A stretch of DNA of 55,068 nucleotides, taken from contig JACBFI010000023.1 in assembly GCA_013391385.1 (NCBI GenBank), positions 1-55,068 on the forward strand, read 5' to 3'. Made by a program: the position numbers and the translations under genes. Positions 24,688 through 36,757 of this stretch are shown here, piece by piece. Source of the stretch: Sediminibacterium sp. Gen4. GTDB lineage: Bacteria; Bacteroidota; Bacteroidia; Chitinophagales; Chitinophagaceae. The notes beneath the pieces were generated by a model, which saw nothing but the letters and a program-made list of their open reading frames with translations, was not told the DNA's origin and did no database searches. Each line of letters begins with the position of its first letter. The stretch's first letter is position 1.

Positions 24688-27600
24688 ATGGAAGCTGTTA
24701 TGAATTTGAATGTATTGCTGGAGCAGTATCAAAATAACCCCCGCCTTTTTCAGTTGGCGGACAAGCTTTCTTTTGCCCAATCTCAACGAATTTTTCTCAA
24801 AAATCTTCAAGGAAGTAGCGCTGAATTTGTTGTAACTGCGGTCTTTAATCATACGGCTACTTCAACATTGAATCATGTGGTAGTATTGAACGATGCAGAA
24901 GAAGCGGCCTATTTTCACAATACATTAGAGAACCTTACCCAGGCATTGGATCTTTTTTACTTCCCATCTTCTTTCAAGAACAGAAAAAATTTCCGGATAC
25001 TGAACAGTTCACATGTGATGCTTCGTACGGAGGCACTCACCAAATTGGCTGCTGGTGGGAATAAAAAAATATTGGTTACCTATCCCGAAGCCATTTTTGA
25101 AAAAGTGGTACTTCCCAAAACACTCAGCAGTAATATCATCACCATTAAAACCAACGATTCTATTAATCCGGAAAGCTTAATGGAATTGTTTGTCATGTAT
25201 GGTTTTGAAAGAACGGATTTTGTCTATGAACCCGGACAATTTGCCGTACGTGGTGGTATTCTCGATATTTATTCTTTTGGAAATGAGAAACCGTATCGTA
25301 TTGAATTATTTGGTAATGAAGTGGATAGTATCCGCATATTCGATCCGGAGACGCAGTTGAGTGAAAGAAAATTATTGCAGGTTAACATCATTCCGAATGT
25401 AGAAACACAATTTAGTACGGATGAAAAAGTATCGCTCTTTGATTTTTTAAGTGAGAATACCATTGTGTGGCTGAAAGATTGGGATGTGATTGCTGAAAAG
25501 GTGCAACAACAATATGATGAAATGGAGGGTTTCATGCAATTGCTGAAAGAAGGCTATCAAATGAAATCCAATGAAGAGGAAGAAGATATCCGTGTACTGA
25601 AAGAAGTATCAGCTGCAGATTTTGTTCCACTCACAGTAATCAGTGAGCAGTTGGAGAAAAGACATATCGTTGAATTCGGATACAAACCACAACTGTCCAA
25701 TACTGAAATCGAATTTACTACCCGACCCCAACCAGCATTTAACAGACAGTTTGATCTTTTGATCAAAGATCTTACCGCTCATGAAGCAGCGAAGTATAGT
25801 ATTTACATTTTTGCAGAGCAGGTAAAACAGCTGGAAAGACTCAACAGTATTTTTGCAGATCTGAAAACAGAGATTCAGTTTGTTCCGGTACCCAGTAGTA
25901 TTCATGAAGGTTTTATTGATGAGGATCTCAAGATCGTTTGTTATACCGATCACCAAATTTTTCAACGCTACCACAAATACAAAGTCAAACAGGCTTATAA
26001 TAAAAACAAAGCACTTACGCTAAAAACCCTACGTGATCTTCAACCCGGAGATTATGTAACACATATTGATCATGGTGTAGGAACTTATAGTGGGCTTCAA
26101 AAGTTAGAAGTAAACGGAAAGTTGCAGGAAGCTGTTAGGATCATTTATAAGGACAGTGATATTTTATATGTCAATATCAATTCACTGCATAAGATTTCCA
26201 AGTACACCGGTAAAGAAGGAACGGTTCCTAAGATCAATAAATTGGGAAGCGATGTGTGGGTACGATTGAAAGAAAAGACCAAAACCAAGGTCAAAGAGAT
26301 CGCTTTTGATCTGATCAAGCTGTATGCACAAAGAAAAGCACAAGAAGGGTTTGCACATACACCTGATAACTATCTGCAAACCGAATTGGAAGCCTCTTTT
26401 ATTTACGAAGACACTCCTGATCAGAGTAAAGCCACTGCTGATGTAAAGAAAGATATGGAGAGTCTATCGCCCATGGATAGGTTGGTATGTGGTGATGTAG
26501 GTTTTGGTAAAACAGAAATTGCAGTAAGAGCTGCTTTCAAATCTGTTGTAGATGGCAAACAAGCTGCAGTACTAGTACCTACTACTATTCTTGCTTTCCA
26601 ACATTACAAAACATTCAAAGACCGGTTGAAAGATTTTCCGGTAACAGTAGATTATATCAATCGATTCAAATCGGCAAAAGAGAAAAAGGAAACACTAAAA
26701 AAAGTAGAAGAAGGAAAAGTAGATATTATAGTAGGTACTCATGGACTTTTGGGCAAAGAGGTTAAATTCAAAGACTTGGGTATCATGATCATTGATGAAG
26801 AACAGAAATTTGGTGTAGCACATAAGGAAAAACTAAAGACACTAAAGACAAATGTGGATTGTCTAACGCTCACTGCAACACCCATCCCCAGAACCTTACA
26901 ATTTAGTTTGATGGGGGCTCGTGATTTGAGCATTATCAATACACCGCCACCCAATCGTCAACCCATACAAACAGAAGTGCATGTTTTCAATGATGATTTT
27001 ATTCGGGAGGCGATTTATTATGAAACAGAAAGAGGCGGACAAGTTTTCTTTATTCATAATAGGGTAGTAGGTTTATCGGAAATGAGTGCCATGTTACAAG
27101 GGCTTTGTCCGGATTTAAGTATAGGGTATGCGCATGGACAATTGGAAGGACATGAGTTGGAGGAGCGGATCATGGACTTTATTGATAAGAAGTACGATGT
27201 ATTGGTTTGCACCAATATTGTAGAAAGTGGTGTCGACATTCCCAATGTGAATACGATCATTGTGAACAATGCACATCAATTTGGACTCAGTGATTTGCAT
27301 CAATTAAGAGGAAGGGTAGGTAGAAGTAATAAAAAAGCCTTTTGTTATTTGTTGGCACCACCTATGAGCACTTTACCTGCCGATTCAAGAAAGCGATTGC
27401 AAACACTGGAACAGTTTAGTGATTTGGGAAGTGGTTTTCAAATTGCTATGCGCGATTTGGATATTCGTGGGGCTGGAAATTTATTAGGAGGTGAACAGAG
27501 TGGATTCATGGCAGAGATTGGCTTTGAGATGTATCAAAAGATTCTGGAAGAAGCGATTCGTGAATTAAAGCGTACTTCATTTAAAGATCTGTTCAAAGAA

Positions 27601-28095
27601 GAGATTAGTAAGCAGGATGATTATGTGAGTGATTGTACGATTGATACCGATCTGGAAATATTGATACCGGACAGTTATGTGGAAAGCATTGCTGAACGAT
27701 TGTCTTTATACTCTCGATTGGATAATTGTGAAAAAGAGGAGGAACTCCAAGACTTCCATAAAGAAATGATCGATCGATTTGGTCCAATGCCATCGCAGGT
27801 AGAAGATCTGTTTACAACCGTAAGATGTCGCTGGAGCGCGGTAGATATTGGATTCGAAAAAATGACTTTAAAACAAGATACACTTCGATGCTATTTTATT
27901 AATCGTCCAGACTCTCCCTATTTTGAGTCAGATCTTTTCAAGCGGGTATTGGCTTATTTACAGACAGGAACCAATAAAGCCCGGTTAAAACAAGCAGGTA
28001 AAAATTTCTTATTGGTAGTTGATGATGTTAGGGATATGGAATCTATGTTAAGATTCCTCAATGCCATGCATCGGGAAGTTGTAAAGATGAAATAA
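24688..28095 (+). CDS. mfd: Transcription-repair coupling factor
   Basis: This protein of about 1135 residues removes stalled RNA polymerase and recruits UvrA. The order is UvrB-homology module, RNA-polymerase interaction domain (around DYVTHIDHGVGTYSGL), and a RecG-like translocase with Walker A GDVGFGKTEIAVRAAF, DEEQ (IIDEEQKFGV) and TATPIPRTLQFSLMGARDLS, then the TRCF C-terminal domain. ATG at 24688 is used; 24700 (MNLNVLL) is an equally plausible start. Confidence 0.96.
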   Translation: MEAVMNLNVLLEQYQNNPRLFQLADKLSFAQSQRIFLKNLQGSSAEFVVTAVFNHTATSTLNHVVVLNDAEEAAYFHNTLENLTQALDLFYFPSSFKNRKNFRILNSSHVMLRTEALTKLAAGGNKKILVTYPEAIFEKVVLPKTLSSNIITIKTNDSINPESLMELFVMYGFERTDFVYEPGQFAVRGGILDIYSFGNEKPYRIELFGNEVDSIRIFDPETQLSERKLLQVNIIPNVETQFSTDEKVSLFDFLSENTIVWLKDWDVIAEKVQQQYDEMEGFMQLLKEGYQMKSNEEEEDIRVLKEVSAADFVPLTVISEQLEKRHIVEFGYKPQLSNTEIEFTTRPQPAFNRQFDLLIKDLTAHEAAKYSIYIFAEQVKQLERLNSIFADLKTEIQFVPVPSSIHEGFIDEDLKIVCYTDHQIFQRYHKYKVKQAYNKNKALTLKTLRDLQPGDYVTHIDHGVGTYSGLQKLEVNGKLQEAVRIIYKDSDILYVNINSLHKISKYTGKEGTVPKINKLGSDVWVRLKEKTKTKVKEIAFDLIKLYAQRKAQEGFAHTPDNYLQTELEASFIYEDTPDQSKATADVKKDMESLSPMDRLVCGDVGFGKTEIAVRAAFKSVVDGKQAAVLVPTTILAFQHYKTFKDRLKDFPVTVDYINRFKSAKEKKETLKKVEEGKVDIIVGTHGLLGKEVKFKDLGIMIIDEEQKFGVAHKEKLKTLKTNVDCLTLTATPIPRTLQFSLMGARDLSIINTPPPNRQPIQTEVHVFNDDFIREAIYYETERGGQVFFIHNRVVGLSEMSAMLQGLCPDLSIGYAHGQLEGHELEERIMDFIDKKYDVLVCTNIVESGVDIPNVNTIIVNNAHQFGLSDLHQLRGRVGRSNKKAFCYLLAPPMSTLPADSRKRLQTLEQFSDLGSGFQIAMRDLDIRGAGNLLGGEQSGFMAEIGFEMYQKILEEAIRELKRTSFKDLFKEEISKQDDYVSDCTIDTDLEILIPDSYVESIAERLSLYSRLDNCEKEEELQDFHKEMIDRFGPMPSQVEDLFTTVRCRWSAVDIGFEKMTLKQDTLRCYFINRPDSPYFESDLFKRVLAYLQTGTNKARLKQAGKNFLLVVDDVRDMESMLRFLNAMHREVVKMK

Positions 28096-28099
28096 TTAA

Positions 28100-28123
28100 A
28101 AAAAGGGGCATTTGCCCCTTTTT
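28100..28123. terminator. Bidirectional terminator between mfd and the DUF4394 gene
   Basis: AAAAAGGGGC pairs with GCCCCTTTTT around ATTT, with an A-tract before and a T-tract after, so it can end both convergent transcripts. Confidence 0.88.
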
Positions 28124-28146
28124 CTGTCACAAACTATTATCAATTA

Positions 28147-29691
28147 TCACATGCCCAATCCTAAAGCGAAAGCTCTGAGTTTAATCGTCATATTTCCAGC
28201 AACAGTTAAATTGCCTGTTGTAAGATTTGCTGTATAAACGGTAGTGCCAGTACCAGATGATGCTGTAGCATACGCCACACCTGATCTGCCCCCGATATCA
28301 AAACCACTGATCGCATCAATCGTTACCCCAAGATTTCCTGTTTCAACAAGTGTTCCATTGTTGGGAGGGTCTTGTTTGAAAAGTTTAGTACTATTCATCA
28401 CATATAAAATCGTTGTAGTAGTACCCGCAAAATTATTCGTGTAAGCGGCAGCTGTTACGGATGGGTTTCCCGGGTTGATGATGCCGTCTGTTGCAGCGAT
28501 AGTTCCATCATTTGGATTCAAGCGCAGGTTTAATCCGGCATTACTAATCAATCTGATACGATCAACTGTAGGGTTAAAATCAAAACCCCAAGAAGTTGAT
28601 TGTGTACCTACTGTAAATCCTGTACCCACAGCAGCAGCAGCTCCTGATGAAGTATTGATTTTATACAGTTTACCCATACCATTCATATCTGTGGTAAATG
28701 CATACAGCTCACCTGTAGCCGGACGAAAATCTAGTCCATGAATCGTTTCACCTGCGGTAAGACCACTAATATTTTTTGTAATTGTCATTTGGGGTTTGCT
28801 CGGATCAAAAATGTGGAGAACATTTGATTCATCTATTCCATAAGCTACAGGAGGTGTAGGGATGGCGATATCGATTATATTATCAGCCATTTCATTGATA
28901 TAAGTAGATTTACCTGATGTTAAATTGATACTATGAAGTCTTGTTTTACCTAATTGTGTAAATGTTGCTAACGAAACCGCATTGTCTGGAGATATATCAA
29001 AACCACCTTTACCTGTAAAATCAATGCCTAGATTACCCACTTCTACTAACGTTCCATCATTAGGAGGTATTTGTTTGTATAATTTTTTTTGTGAAATATC
29101 AATATCAAACAAATCAGTAGCAGTAACGCCAGACCTGCTATTGGTATAGGCAATTGACGTGATCGATGGATTCATGCCTCCATTAATATTTCCATCTGTA
29201 GCAACGCTAGCACCCGTTTCTGGATGTAAGCGCAAATTTTGTCCGGCAATTGTTACCAGCCTGATTCTATCTACTGTAGGATTAAAATCAATATTGGCAA
29301 CTTGTGCATTCAGAACTGGTGTAAACCCTGTTCCCACTACGCGTAGACTGCCATCAGTTAAATTAATTGTATACAAACGACTGTTATTGCTAAGTGCATA
29401 CAACTGCGCAGTAGCAGGGCGAAAATCAATGCTAAGTAATTTTTCACCCGTGCTCAAACCTGTCAATGCTAATGATGCTTCTATTGTGCCCGGTGCTTTT
29501 GCATTGTATCTGTTTAGCTTGCCATCTTCAGTAAGTCCAAAAAAAACGAGTTCGGGTCCTGTGGTAGGTATCAGACCAGCATCTGGACCGTTATTGTCTG
29601 CATTTTTTTTACATGCCGTAAGGAATACAGCTGCAGAAAAAAGTATAAAACAAAGTCTCGAGACTTTGTAGTTTAGGTTTCTCTTTTTCAT
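28147..29691 (-). CDS. DUF4394 lipoprotein with two repeated domains
   Basis: The 514-residue protein has a lipoprotein signal ending in LTAC (about Cys27). It consists of two homologous halves of about 230 residues. Each contains the signatures LxxIDFRPATxxLYA, DFNPTVDRIRL, NLRLxPxxG and LFKQxPPNxGTLVExGNLG. These match DUF4394, a beta-propeller-like family of unknown function. It is probably a cell-envelope protein. Internal duplication is visible directly in the sequence. Confidence 0.87.
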   Translation of the reverse strand: MKKRNLNYKVSRLCFILFSAAVFLTACKKNADNNGPDAGLIPTTGPELVFFGLTEDGKLNRYNAKAPGTIEASLALTGLSTGEKLLSIDFRPATAQLYALSNNSRLYTINLTDGSLRVVGTGFTPVLNAQVANIDFNPTVDRIRLVTIAGQNLRLHPETGASVATDGNINGGMNPSITSIAYTNSRSGVTATDLFDIDISQKKLYKQIPPNDGTLVEVGNLGIDFTGKGGFDISPDNAVSLATFTQLGKTRLHSINLTSGKSTYINEMADNIIDIAIPTPPVAYGIDESNVLHIFDPSKPQMTITKNISGLTAGETIHGLDFRPATGELYAFTTDMNGMGKLYKINTSSGAAAAVGTGFTVGTQSTSWGFDFNPTVDRIRLISNAGLNLRLNPNDGTIAATDGIINPGNPSVTAAAYTNNFAGTTTTILYVMNSTKLFKQDPPNNGTLVETGNLGVTIDAISGFDIGGRSGVAYATASSGTGTTVYTANLTTGNLTVAGNMTIKLRAFALGLGM

Positions 29692-29754
29692 GGTAAATGA
29701 TTCGGTGAAACCTATAAACGAAATTTAATTTTTTATGGATTGGTATGGGTAGAA

Positions 29755-29785
29755 AATAAAAAAGCCGGCATTGCCGGCTTTTAAG
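29755..29785 (-). terminator. Terminator after the 68-residue protein gene
   Basis: AAAAGCCGGC and GCCGGCTTTT form a stem around a 3-base loop, with an A-tract on the plus strand that reads as T on the minus strand. Confidence 0.8.
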
Positions 29786-29800
29786 GTAATAGGGTACAGA

Positions 29801-30007
29801 TTAAAATCCTTTTTTTGCAACGCCATCAGCAATGGCTGCCAATGCTTTAGCTTCACTGAGAATCGCTGCCATTTTATTTCCTTTTCCATCATGACCAGCA
29901 GCCATATAACCGCCACGAGCTGTTTTGGTGATTACGGCATCTTGCATGGGAACATTTTTTTCCTTGGTCTTCAGGCAATATGCTTTGATCATTTTTGAAG
30001 TGTCCAT
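29801..30007 (-). CDS. Small conserved-looking protein, possibly DUF5679-like
   Basis: The 68-residue soluble protein has the core IKAYCLKTKEKNVPMQDAVI. This resembles the start of DUF5679 (an AYCxKCxxK pattern), but only the first cysteine is present and the second zinc-ribbon half is replaced by an Ala/Lys-rich helix. It has its own terminator, which supports it as a gene. Family assignment is tentative and no function is proposed. Confidence 0.65.
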   Translation of the reverse strand: MDTSKMIKAYCLKTKEKNVPMQDAVITKTARGGYMAAGHDGKGNKMAAILSEAKALAAIADGVAKKGF

Positions 30008-30123
30008 TTTCTTAGAATTTAATGTGGTTAGTAAATAAACAACGGGTTATGTTACCACAACTTACTGTTTTTTACTGAAAATCAAAAGGGAAGGGGAAAA
30101 TAGTAATCCACAGGGGGTAATGT

Positions 30124-30196
30124 TAAATTTAAAATGCAAAAGTCAAAATGCAAAAGAACTCCTCTTTTTTGACTTTTGCATTTTGACTTTTACATT
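30124..30196. repeat. Hairpin of ATGCAAA/AGTCAAA heptamers after gyrB
   Basis: Left arm 30128-30156 has units ATGCAAA, AGTCAAA, ATGCAAA. The right arm 30166-30195 is the reverse complement after a CCTC-containing loop. It ends 5 bases from the gyrB stop. The stretch 30008-30123 holds nothing else I can identify. Confidence 0.9.
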
Positions 30197-30200
30197 TCGT

Positions 30201-32201
<2,001 letters not shown>

Positions 32202-32224
32202 TTAAGTGAATTTTCACAGGTCGA

Positions 32225-32232
32225 CAAAGCTA
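32225..32232 (-). promoter_or_regulatory. -7 element for gyrB
   Basis: On the minus strand TAGCTTTG matches TAnnTTTG, 45 bases before the gyrB start. The divergent interval 32181-32390 also holds TAATTTTG (32376-32383) on the plus strand, placed for the AraC-type gene. No clear -33 was found for either. Confidence 0.4.
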
Positions 32233-32390
32233 ATGAAAATAGGGGGTTTTTGGTGATAAATACGCCTGCTGTTTTCCACATTTTCAGGCCCTTTTTTGGA
32301 CGGGGAATGGGCAGTTTTTGACAGTGTTGTGACAACCTTAAGAAAGCCGTTTCCGTTAATTTGATGTTTATACATTAATTTTGTATCCTG

Positions 32391-33314
32391 ATGATCGAAG
32401 TAATGGATATATTGAGAGTGGCGCACAAGAGTGGAGTGGAACCTTCATTGGATGTTTTGTATCATAAAGAACAACATATTCCCGGCTCTATTCATTACAA
32501 TATCAGGCGTTTATACGCCCAGCATCCCTGGGTAGCTGAGGATACCGGTATGATGGTATATCATTACAACGCCCGTAAACCTGAAGAAAATTACCTGGAA
32601 CTACGTTATTGTACCACCGGAAACCGCTATTGTGCAGAAAAAAGCTGTGCCCAATGTGTGGAGCTGCCTACCAATAATTGTAGCGGTAAACACCAGACAG
32701 TAGATGTATTTACTTTTCACTTCACCTCTACTTTTTTGCATCAGTTTGTGCATAACGTTAAGTTGAGTAATCGGAAAGATGAAGTACTGGCATTTCGTCA
32801 TCCACATGCCTTCACCAAAGTATTTCCCCTTTGTAACAGAAAAAGAAATGCACTTGATTCTTTGTTGAATCATAGTTATACCGGAGCACTCGAGAATATT
32901 TTTGTGAATGCCAAAGTACATGAACTGTTATTGTATAGTTTGGATTGTTTGGTGGATGAAAAAGAAGAAGGTTTTACCTGTAAGTTCCTGGCAGATGAAA
33001 GTGGTCGCGACAGGATTTATCAAGCCCGTGAAATTTTATTGCAGCATATCGGTGATCCCATTACCATCAAAGAACTTAGTCGCAAAGTGGCCATGAACGA
33101 GTGCTACCTGAAAAAAGGGTTCAAAGAAATTTTTGGTACCACCATTTTCGATTTCTATCAGCAACAAAGAATGGAACACGCAAAATATCTTTTGTATGAA
33201 AAAGGGTTAAGCGTTACTGATGTTTCTGCACTGTTGGGCTATTCTTCTATCTCGCACTTCTCAGCAGCTTTCAAAAAGCATACAGGTTTGAAACCCTGCG
33301 ATCTGTTGCGTTAA
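32391..33314 (+). CDS. AraC-family transcriptional regulator with cysteine cluster
   Basis: The 307-residue protein ends in a double helix-turn-helix AraC domain (about 208-307: ITIKELSRKVAMNECYLKKG, then VTDVSALLGYSSISHFSAAF and the final KKHTGL). The N-terminal sensor domain has five cysteines at 74, 81, 86, 89 and 97 (spacing C-x6-C-x4-C-x2-C-x7-C), suggesting a metal or redox site. No target operon is evident: the neighbours are divergent gyrB and an amidohydrolase gene downstream. ATG at 32403 is an alternative start. Confidence 0.9.
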   Translation: MIEVMDILRVAHKSGVEPSLDVLYHKEQHIPGSIHYNIRRLYAQHPWVAEDTGMMVYHYNARKPEENYLELRYCTTGNRYCAEKSCAQCVELPTNNCSGKHQTVDVFTFHFTSTFLHQFVHNVKLSNRKDEVLAFRHPHAFTKVFPLCNRKRNALDSLLNHSYTGALENIFVNAKVHELLLYSLDCLVDEKEEGFTCKFLADESGRDRIYQAREILLQHIGDPITIKELSRKVAMNECYLKKGFKEIFGTTIFDFYQQQRMEHAKYLLYEKGLSVTDVSALLGYSSISHFSAAFKKHTGLKPCDLLR

Positions 33315-33423
33315 TTCTCTTCGCTGTTCACCTTTTCAGAAACAGGAATGATCGGGTTTTGGCAATAGGCGTAGTTTTACATGTTCATATTTGCTATCTT
33401 CATTCTGAACGAAATCCTAAAGC

Positions 33424-35055
33424 ATGCTTATGAGGTACCTCTACATTTTATTGCTGTTCTGCGTGACAGCCTGTTCTAACAACAAAGCAGATCTGATCAT
33501 TCACAACGCCGTGATCTACACCGTTGATTCTTCTTTCACGACAGCAGAAGCCATGGCTATTAAAGATGGCATCATTCTCGAAGTGGGCAGCAATGATGAT
33601 ATCCTTAAAAAATATACCAGTGATGAAAAAGTAGATGCCGGTGGACAAGCAGTATATCCCGGGCTCATTGATGCACATGCTCACTTTGTTGGGTATGGTC
33701 GTTCTTTGTTTCAGGTAGATCTGTTTGGTACCAATACCTGGGAAGAAACCGTAGCGCGTGTCAAAGCATTTGCAGATGAACATCCTGATCTGTATTGGAT
33801 ACAAGGAAGAGGATGGGATCAAAATCGCTGGCCGGGTAAAAATTTTCCGACCAATGAAGAATTGAATAAGTTATTTCCTGATAAACCGGTCGTGTTAACT
33901 CGCGTAGATGGACATGCTTCCATCGCTAATCAGAAAGCATTGGATCTCGCAGGAATCAAAGCCGGACAAACAGTAGTGGGTGGTTCTATTGAAGTGAAAA
34001 ATGGTGTATTGACAGGTGTTTTGATTGATAATGCAGACAATAAAGTGTATGCCCAAATTCCCGCACCCACCAAAGAAACCTATGTTCAATGGTTACAAGC
34101 TGCGGAGAAAAACTGTTTTGCTCAGGGCTTGACAACCATTACAGATTGTGGTTTGCATTATACGGATGTAGAAGCAATCGACACCTTACAAAAAGAAGGT
34201 AAACTCAATATGCGTTTGTATGTAATGTTGAGTGACGATGCATCGAACTATGACAAGTTTTTACCAAAGGGTCCCTACAAAACAGATAAGCTGTTTGTAA
34301 AAGGCATCAAAGTATATGCAGATGGAGCATTGGGAAGTCGGGGTGCTTGTTTGTTGAAACATTACAGTGATCGCCCTGATTGGACAGGGTTCTTACTCAG
34401 AAATAAAAATCATTATGATTCATTGGCGGGTGTATTATCTAAAACAGATTTTCAAATGTGTACCCATGCCATTGGCGATAGTGCCAATCGCGAGATTCTG
34501 AATATCTATAACAAATATCTTGGTGATAAAAATGATAAACGCTGGCGTATTGAACATGCGCAAGTGATTCACCCTGATGATTTCAAATTATTTGCAGCAG
34601 TCAGTGTAGTTCCTTCTGTACAACCTACACATGGTACTAGTGATATGTATTGGGCAGAAGATCGTTTGGGTCCGGAACGCGTAAAAGGTGCATACGCTTT
34701 CAAACAATTGTTAGAACAAAATGGGTGGATTCCATTGGGGACTGATTTTCCGGTGGAAGATATTTCTCCATTCAAAACATTTCTTGCTGCGGTGGTAAGA
34801 AAAGACGCCAAAGGATTTCCTGAAAACGGATTCCAAATGGAGAATGCATTGACCCGCGAAGAAACCATTCGCGGTATGACCATCTGGGCGGCAAAAGCCA
34901 GCTTTATGGAAAAGGAAATTGGTAGTCTGGAGAAAGGAAAGAAAGCCGATTTTGTTTTCCTTGATAATGATTTGATGAAAGTAGCACCGGAGAAAATATT
35001 GGATGTTAAGGTGACGGCTACTTATTCAGGAGGTAAAAAAGTGTATAGCAAATAA
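33424..35055 (+). CDS. Amidohydrolase-family lipoprotein (YtcJ-like)
   Basis: The 543-residue protein has a lipoprotein signal peptide (lipobox VTAC). The amidohydrolase fold follows with metal ligands in GLIDAHAHFVGYG (about 80), a central DGALGSRGA segment (about 295) and MCTHAIGDSANR (about 342) with downstream RIEHAQVIH. These match the YtcJ/DUF-amidohydro_3 group, which hydrolyses amide or related bonds in small molecules. The substrate cannot be told from sequence. It is a single gene ending at a strong hairpin. Confidence 0.9.
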   Translation: MLMRYLYILLLFCVTACSNNKADLIIHNAVIYTVDSSFTTAEAMAIKDGIILEVGSNDDILKKYTSDEKVDAGGQAVYPGLIDAHAHFVGYGRSLFQVDLFGTNTWEETVARVKAFADEHPDLYWIQGRGWDQNRWPGKNFPTNEELNKLFPDKPVVLTRVDGHASIANQKALDLAGIKAGQTVVGGSIEVKNGVLTGVLIDNADNKVYAQIPAPTKETYVQWLQAAEKNCFAQGLTTITDCGLHYTDVEAIDTLQKEGKLNMRLYVMLSDDASNYDKFLPKGPYKTDKLFVKGIKVYADGALGSRGACLLKHYSDRPDWTGFLLRNKNHYDSLAGVLSKTDFQMCTHAIGDSANREILNIYNKYLGDKNDKRWRIEHAQVIHPDDFKLFAAVSVVPSVQPTHGTSDMYWAEDRLGPERVKGAYAFKQLLEQNGWIPLGTDFPVEDISPFKTFLAAVVRKDAKGFPENGFQMENALTREETIRGMTIWAAKASFMEKEIGSLEKGKKADFVFLDNDLMKVAPEKILDVKVTATYSGGKKVYSK

Positions 35056-35059
35056 AAAA

Positions 35060-35105
35060 TTAAGCCACAGATTCGTCAGCCTAGGCTGATGCATCTGTGG
35101 CTTAA
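35060..35105. terminator. Bidirectional terminator hairpin containing GCCTAGGC
   Basis: TTAAGCCACAGAT pairs perfectly with ATCTGTGGCTTAA, and the interior TCAGCC/GGCTGA continues the stem up to the CCTAGG centre. It separates the convergent amidohydrolase and fumC genes. The core TCAGCCTAGGC recurs in the D-loop of a tRNA-Ser at 48290-48300. Confidence 0.8.
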
Positions 35106-35122
35106 ATATTTTTAAGAACGAC

Positions 35123-36523
35123 CTATTTAATCTCCCCCACCATATCCCCCGGAACCACCCACTGATCAAATTCTTCCGGTGTGAGATAACCCAGCTTCAC
35201 CGCCATTTCTTTCAACGTTGTTCCTTCCTTGTGCGCTTTCTGTGCAATTTCTGCTGCTTTGTAATAACCGATCTTGGTGTTCAAAGCAGTAACCAACATC
35301 AGACTGTTGTCCACATGCTTTTTGATATTGGCTTCCAATGGTTCAATACCTACTGCGCATTTATCATTGAAGCTTACACAACCATCACCGATCAGTCTTG
35401 CACTGTGTAAGAAATTATAGATCATTACCGGCTTGAACACATTCAATTCAAAATGTCCGGTAGCACCTCCAATATTGATGGCAACATCATTTCCCATTAC
35501 TTGTGCAGCGATCATGGTCAATGCTTCACACTGTGTGGGGTTTACTTTGCCCGGCATAATAGAAGATCCCGGTTCATTATCAGGAATAAAGATTTCACCA
35601 ATACCGCTTCTCGGTCCTGAACTCAACATGCGAATATCATTGGCAATTTTCATCAGACTTACTGCAACTGTTTTTAATGCACCATGTGCTTCCACAATGG
35701 CATCATGAGCTGCCAGCGCTTCAAATTTATTTTCGGCAGTTACAAAAGGTAATCCTGTCAATTGTGCAATATGTTTAGCAACATTTACATCATATCCTTT
35801 GGGTGTATTGATGCCTGTACCAACTGCTGTACCACCCAATGCCAGTTCACTCAGGTGAGCTAAAGTATTGTTGATGGCTTTCAATCCATGATCCAACTGG
35901 CTTACATAACCACTGATTTCTTGTCCGAGTGTCAATGGAGTGGCGTCCATAAAATGGGTACGACCAATTTTCACGACATGCATGAAAGCCTTGCTTTTTG
36001 CTGCCAGTGTATCTCTCAGTTTTTTGATACCGGGAATGGTTACCTCCAATAAAATTTTATAAGCCGCAATATGCATCGCTGTTGGGAAAGTATCATTCGA
36101 TGATTGTGACTTGTTGACATCATCATTCGGATGCAGAAATTTCTCTTTATCTGTCAGACTACCACCTTTGATCACATGACCACGGTATGCCACTACTTCA
36201 TTCACATTCATATTACTCTGCGTACCCGAACCGGTTTGCCAAACCACCAATGGAAATTGATCATCCAATTTTCCTTCCAGGATTTCATCACATACTTGTC
36301 CGATCAAAGCCGCTTTTTCTTCCGGCAACACACCCGCATCTCTATTGGTGAGTGCAGCTGCTTTTTTCAGATAAGCAAATGCCTGAATGATTTCTTTGGG
36401 CATTTTATTGATATCCTGTGCAATACGGAAATTGTCGATACTGCGTTGTGTTTGTGCTCCCCAATAAACATGTGCGGGTACATTTACCTCGCCCATGGTG
36501 TCTTTTTCAATACGGAATTCCAT
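35123..36523 (-). CDS. fumC: Class II fumarate hydratase
   Basis: The 466-residue enzyme interconverts fumarate and L-malate in the TCA cycle. It has the superfamily signature [16 protein letters not shown] (about 318-333), [15 protein letters not shown] near 97-111 and the TSSN-like [12 protein letters not shown] segment (about 139-150). Length is typical for FumC. A -7 element TACCTTTG on the minus strand lies at 36565-36572. Confidence 0.96.
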   Translation of the reverse strand: MEFRIEKDTMGEVNVPAHVYWGAQTQRSIDNFRIAQDINKMPKEIIQAFAYLKKAAALTNRDAGVLPEEKAALIGQVCDEILEGKLDDQFPLVVWQTGSGTQSNMNVNEVVAYRGHVIKGGSLTDKEKFLHPNDDVNKSQSSNDTFPTAMHIAAYKILLEVTIPGIKKLRDTLAAKSKAFMHVVKIGRTHFMDATPLTLGQEISGYVSQLDHGLKAINNTLAHLSELALGGTAVGTGINTPKGYDVNVAKHIAQLTGLPFVTAENKFEALAAHDAIVEAHGALKTVAVSLMKIANDIRMLSSGPRSGIGEIFIPDNEPGSSIMPGKVNPTQCEALTMIAAQVMGNDVAINIGGATGHFELNVFKPVMIYNFLHSARLIGDGCVSFNDKCAVGIEPLEANIKKHVDNSLMLVTALNTKIGYYKAAEIAQKAHKEGTTLKEMAVKLGYLTPEEFDQWVVPGDMVGEIK

Positions 36524-36564
36524 CGTTATGATTTTTTGTTAATCAGGTAGGTTCAAATTTGCTG

Positions 36565-36572
36565 CAAAGGTA
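36565..36572 (-). promoter_or_regulatory. -7 element for fumC
   Basis: The minus-strand sequence TACCTTTG matches TAnnTTTG, 41 bases upstream of the fumC ATG. The rest of the divergent gap 36524-36757 shows no clear feature apart from a pyrimidine-rich leader before the M16 gene. Confidence 0.45.
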
Positions 36573-36757
36573 GGGAAGATGAGCAGGGATTGCACACGGA
36601 ATAGCAGGAACTTTATGGGTTTTGAATAAATATTTGGGGCATAATCAGGGCAATGGTTTCAACGGTTTTCCATTCATCATTCACAAATCGGGGATTAACA
36701 TTTTAACAGACCTTTTCACCCCCCTTTTTTTTATCTTCCAATTTCTAAAACTGCATT

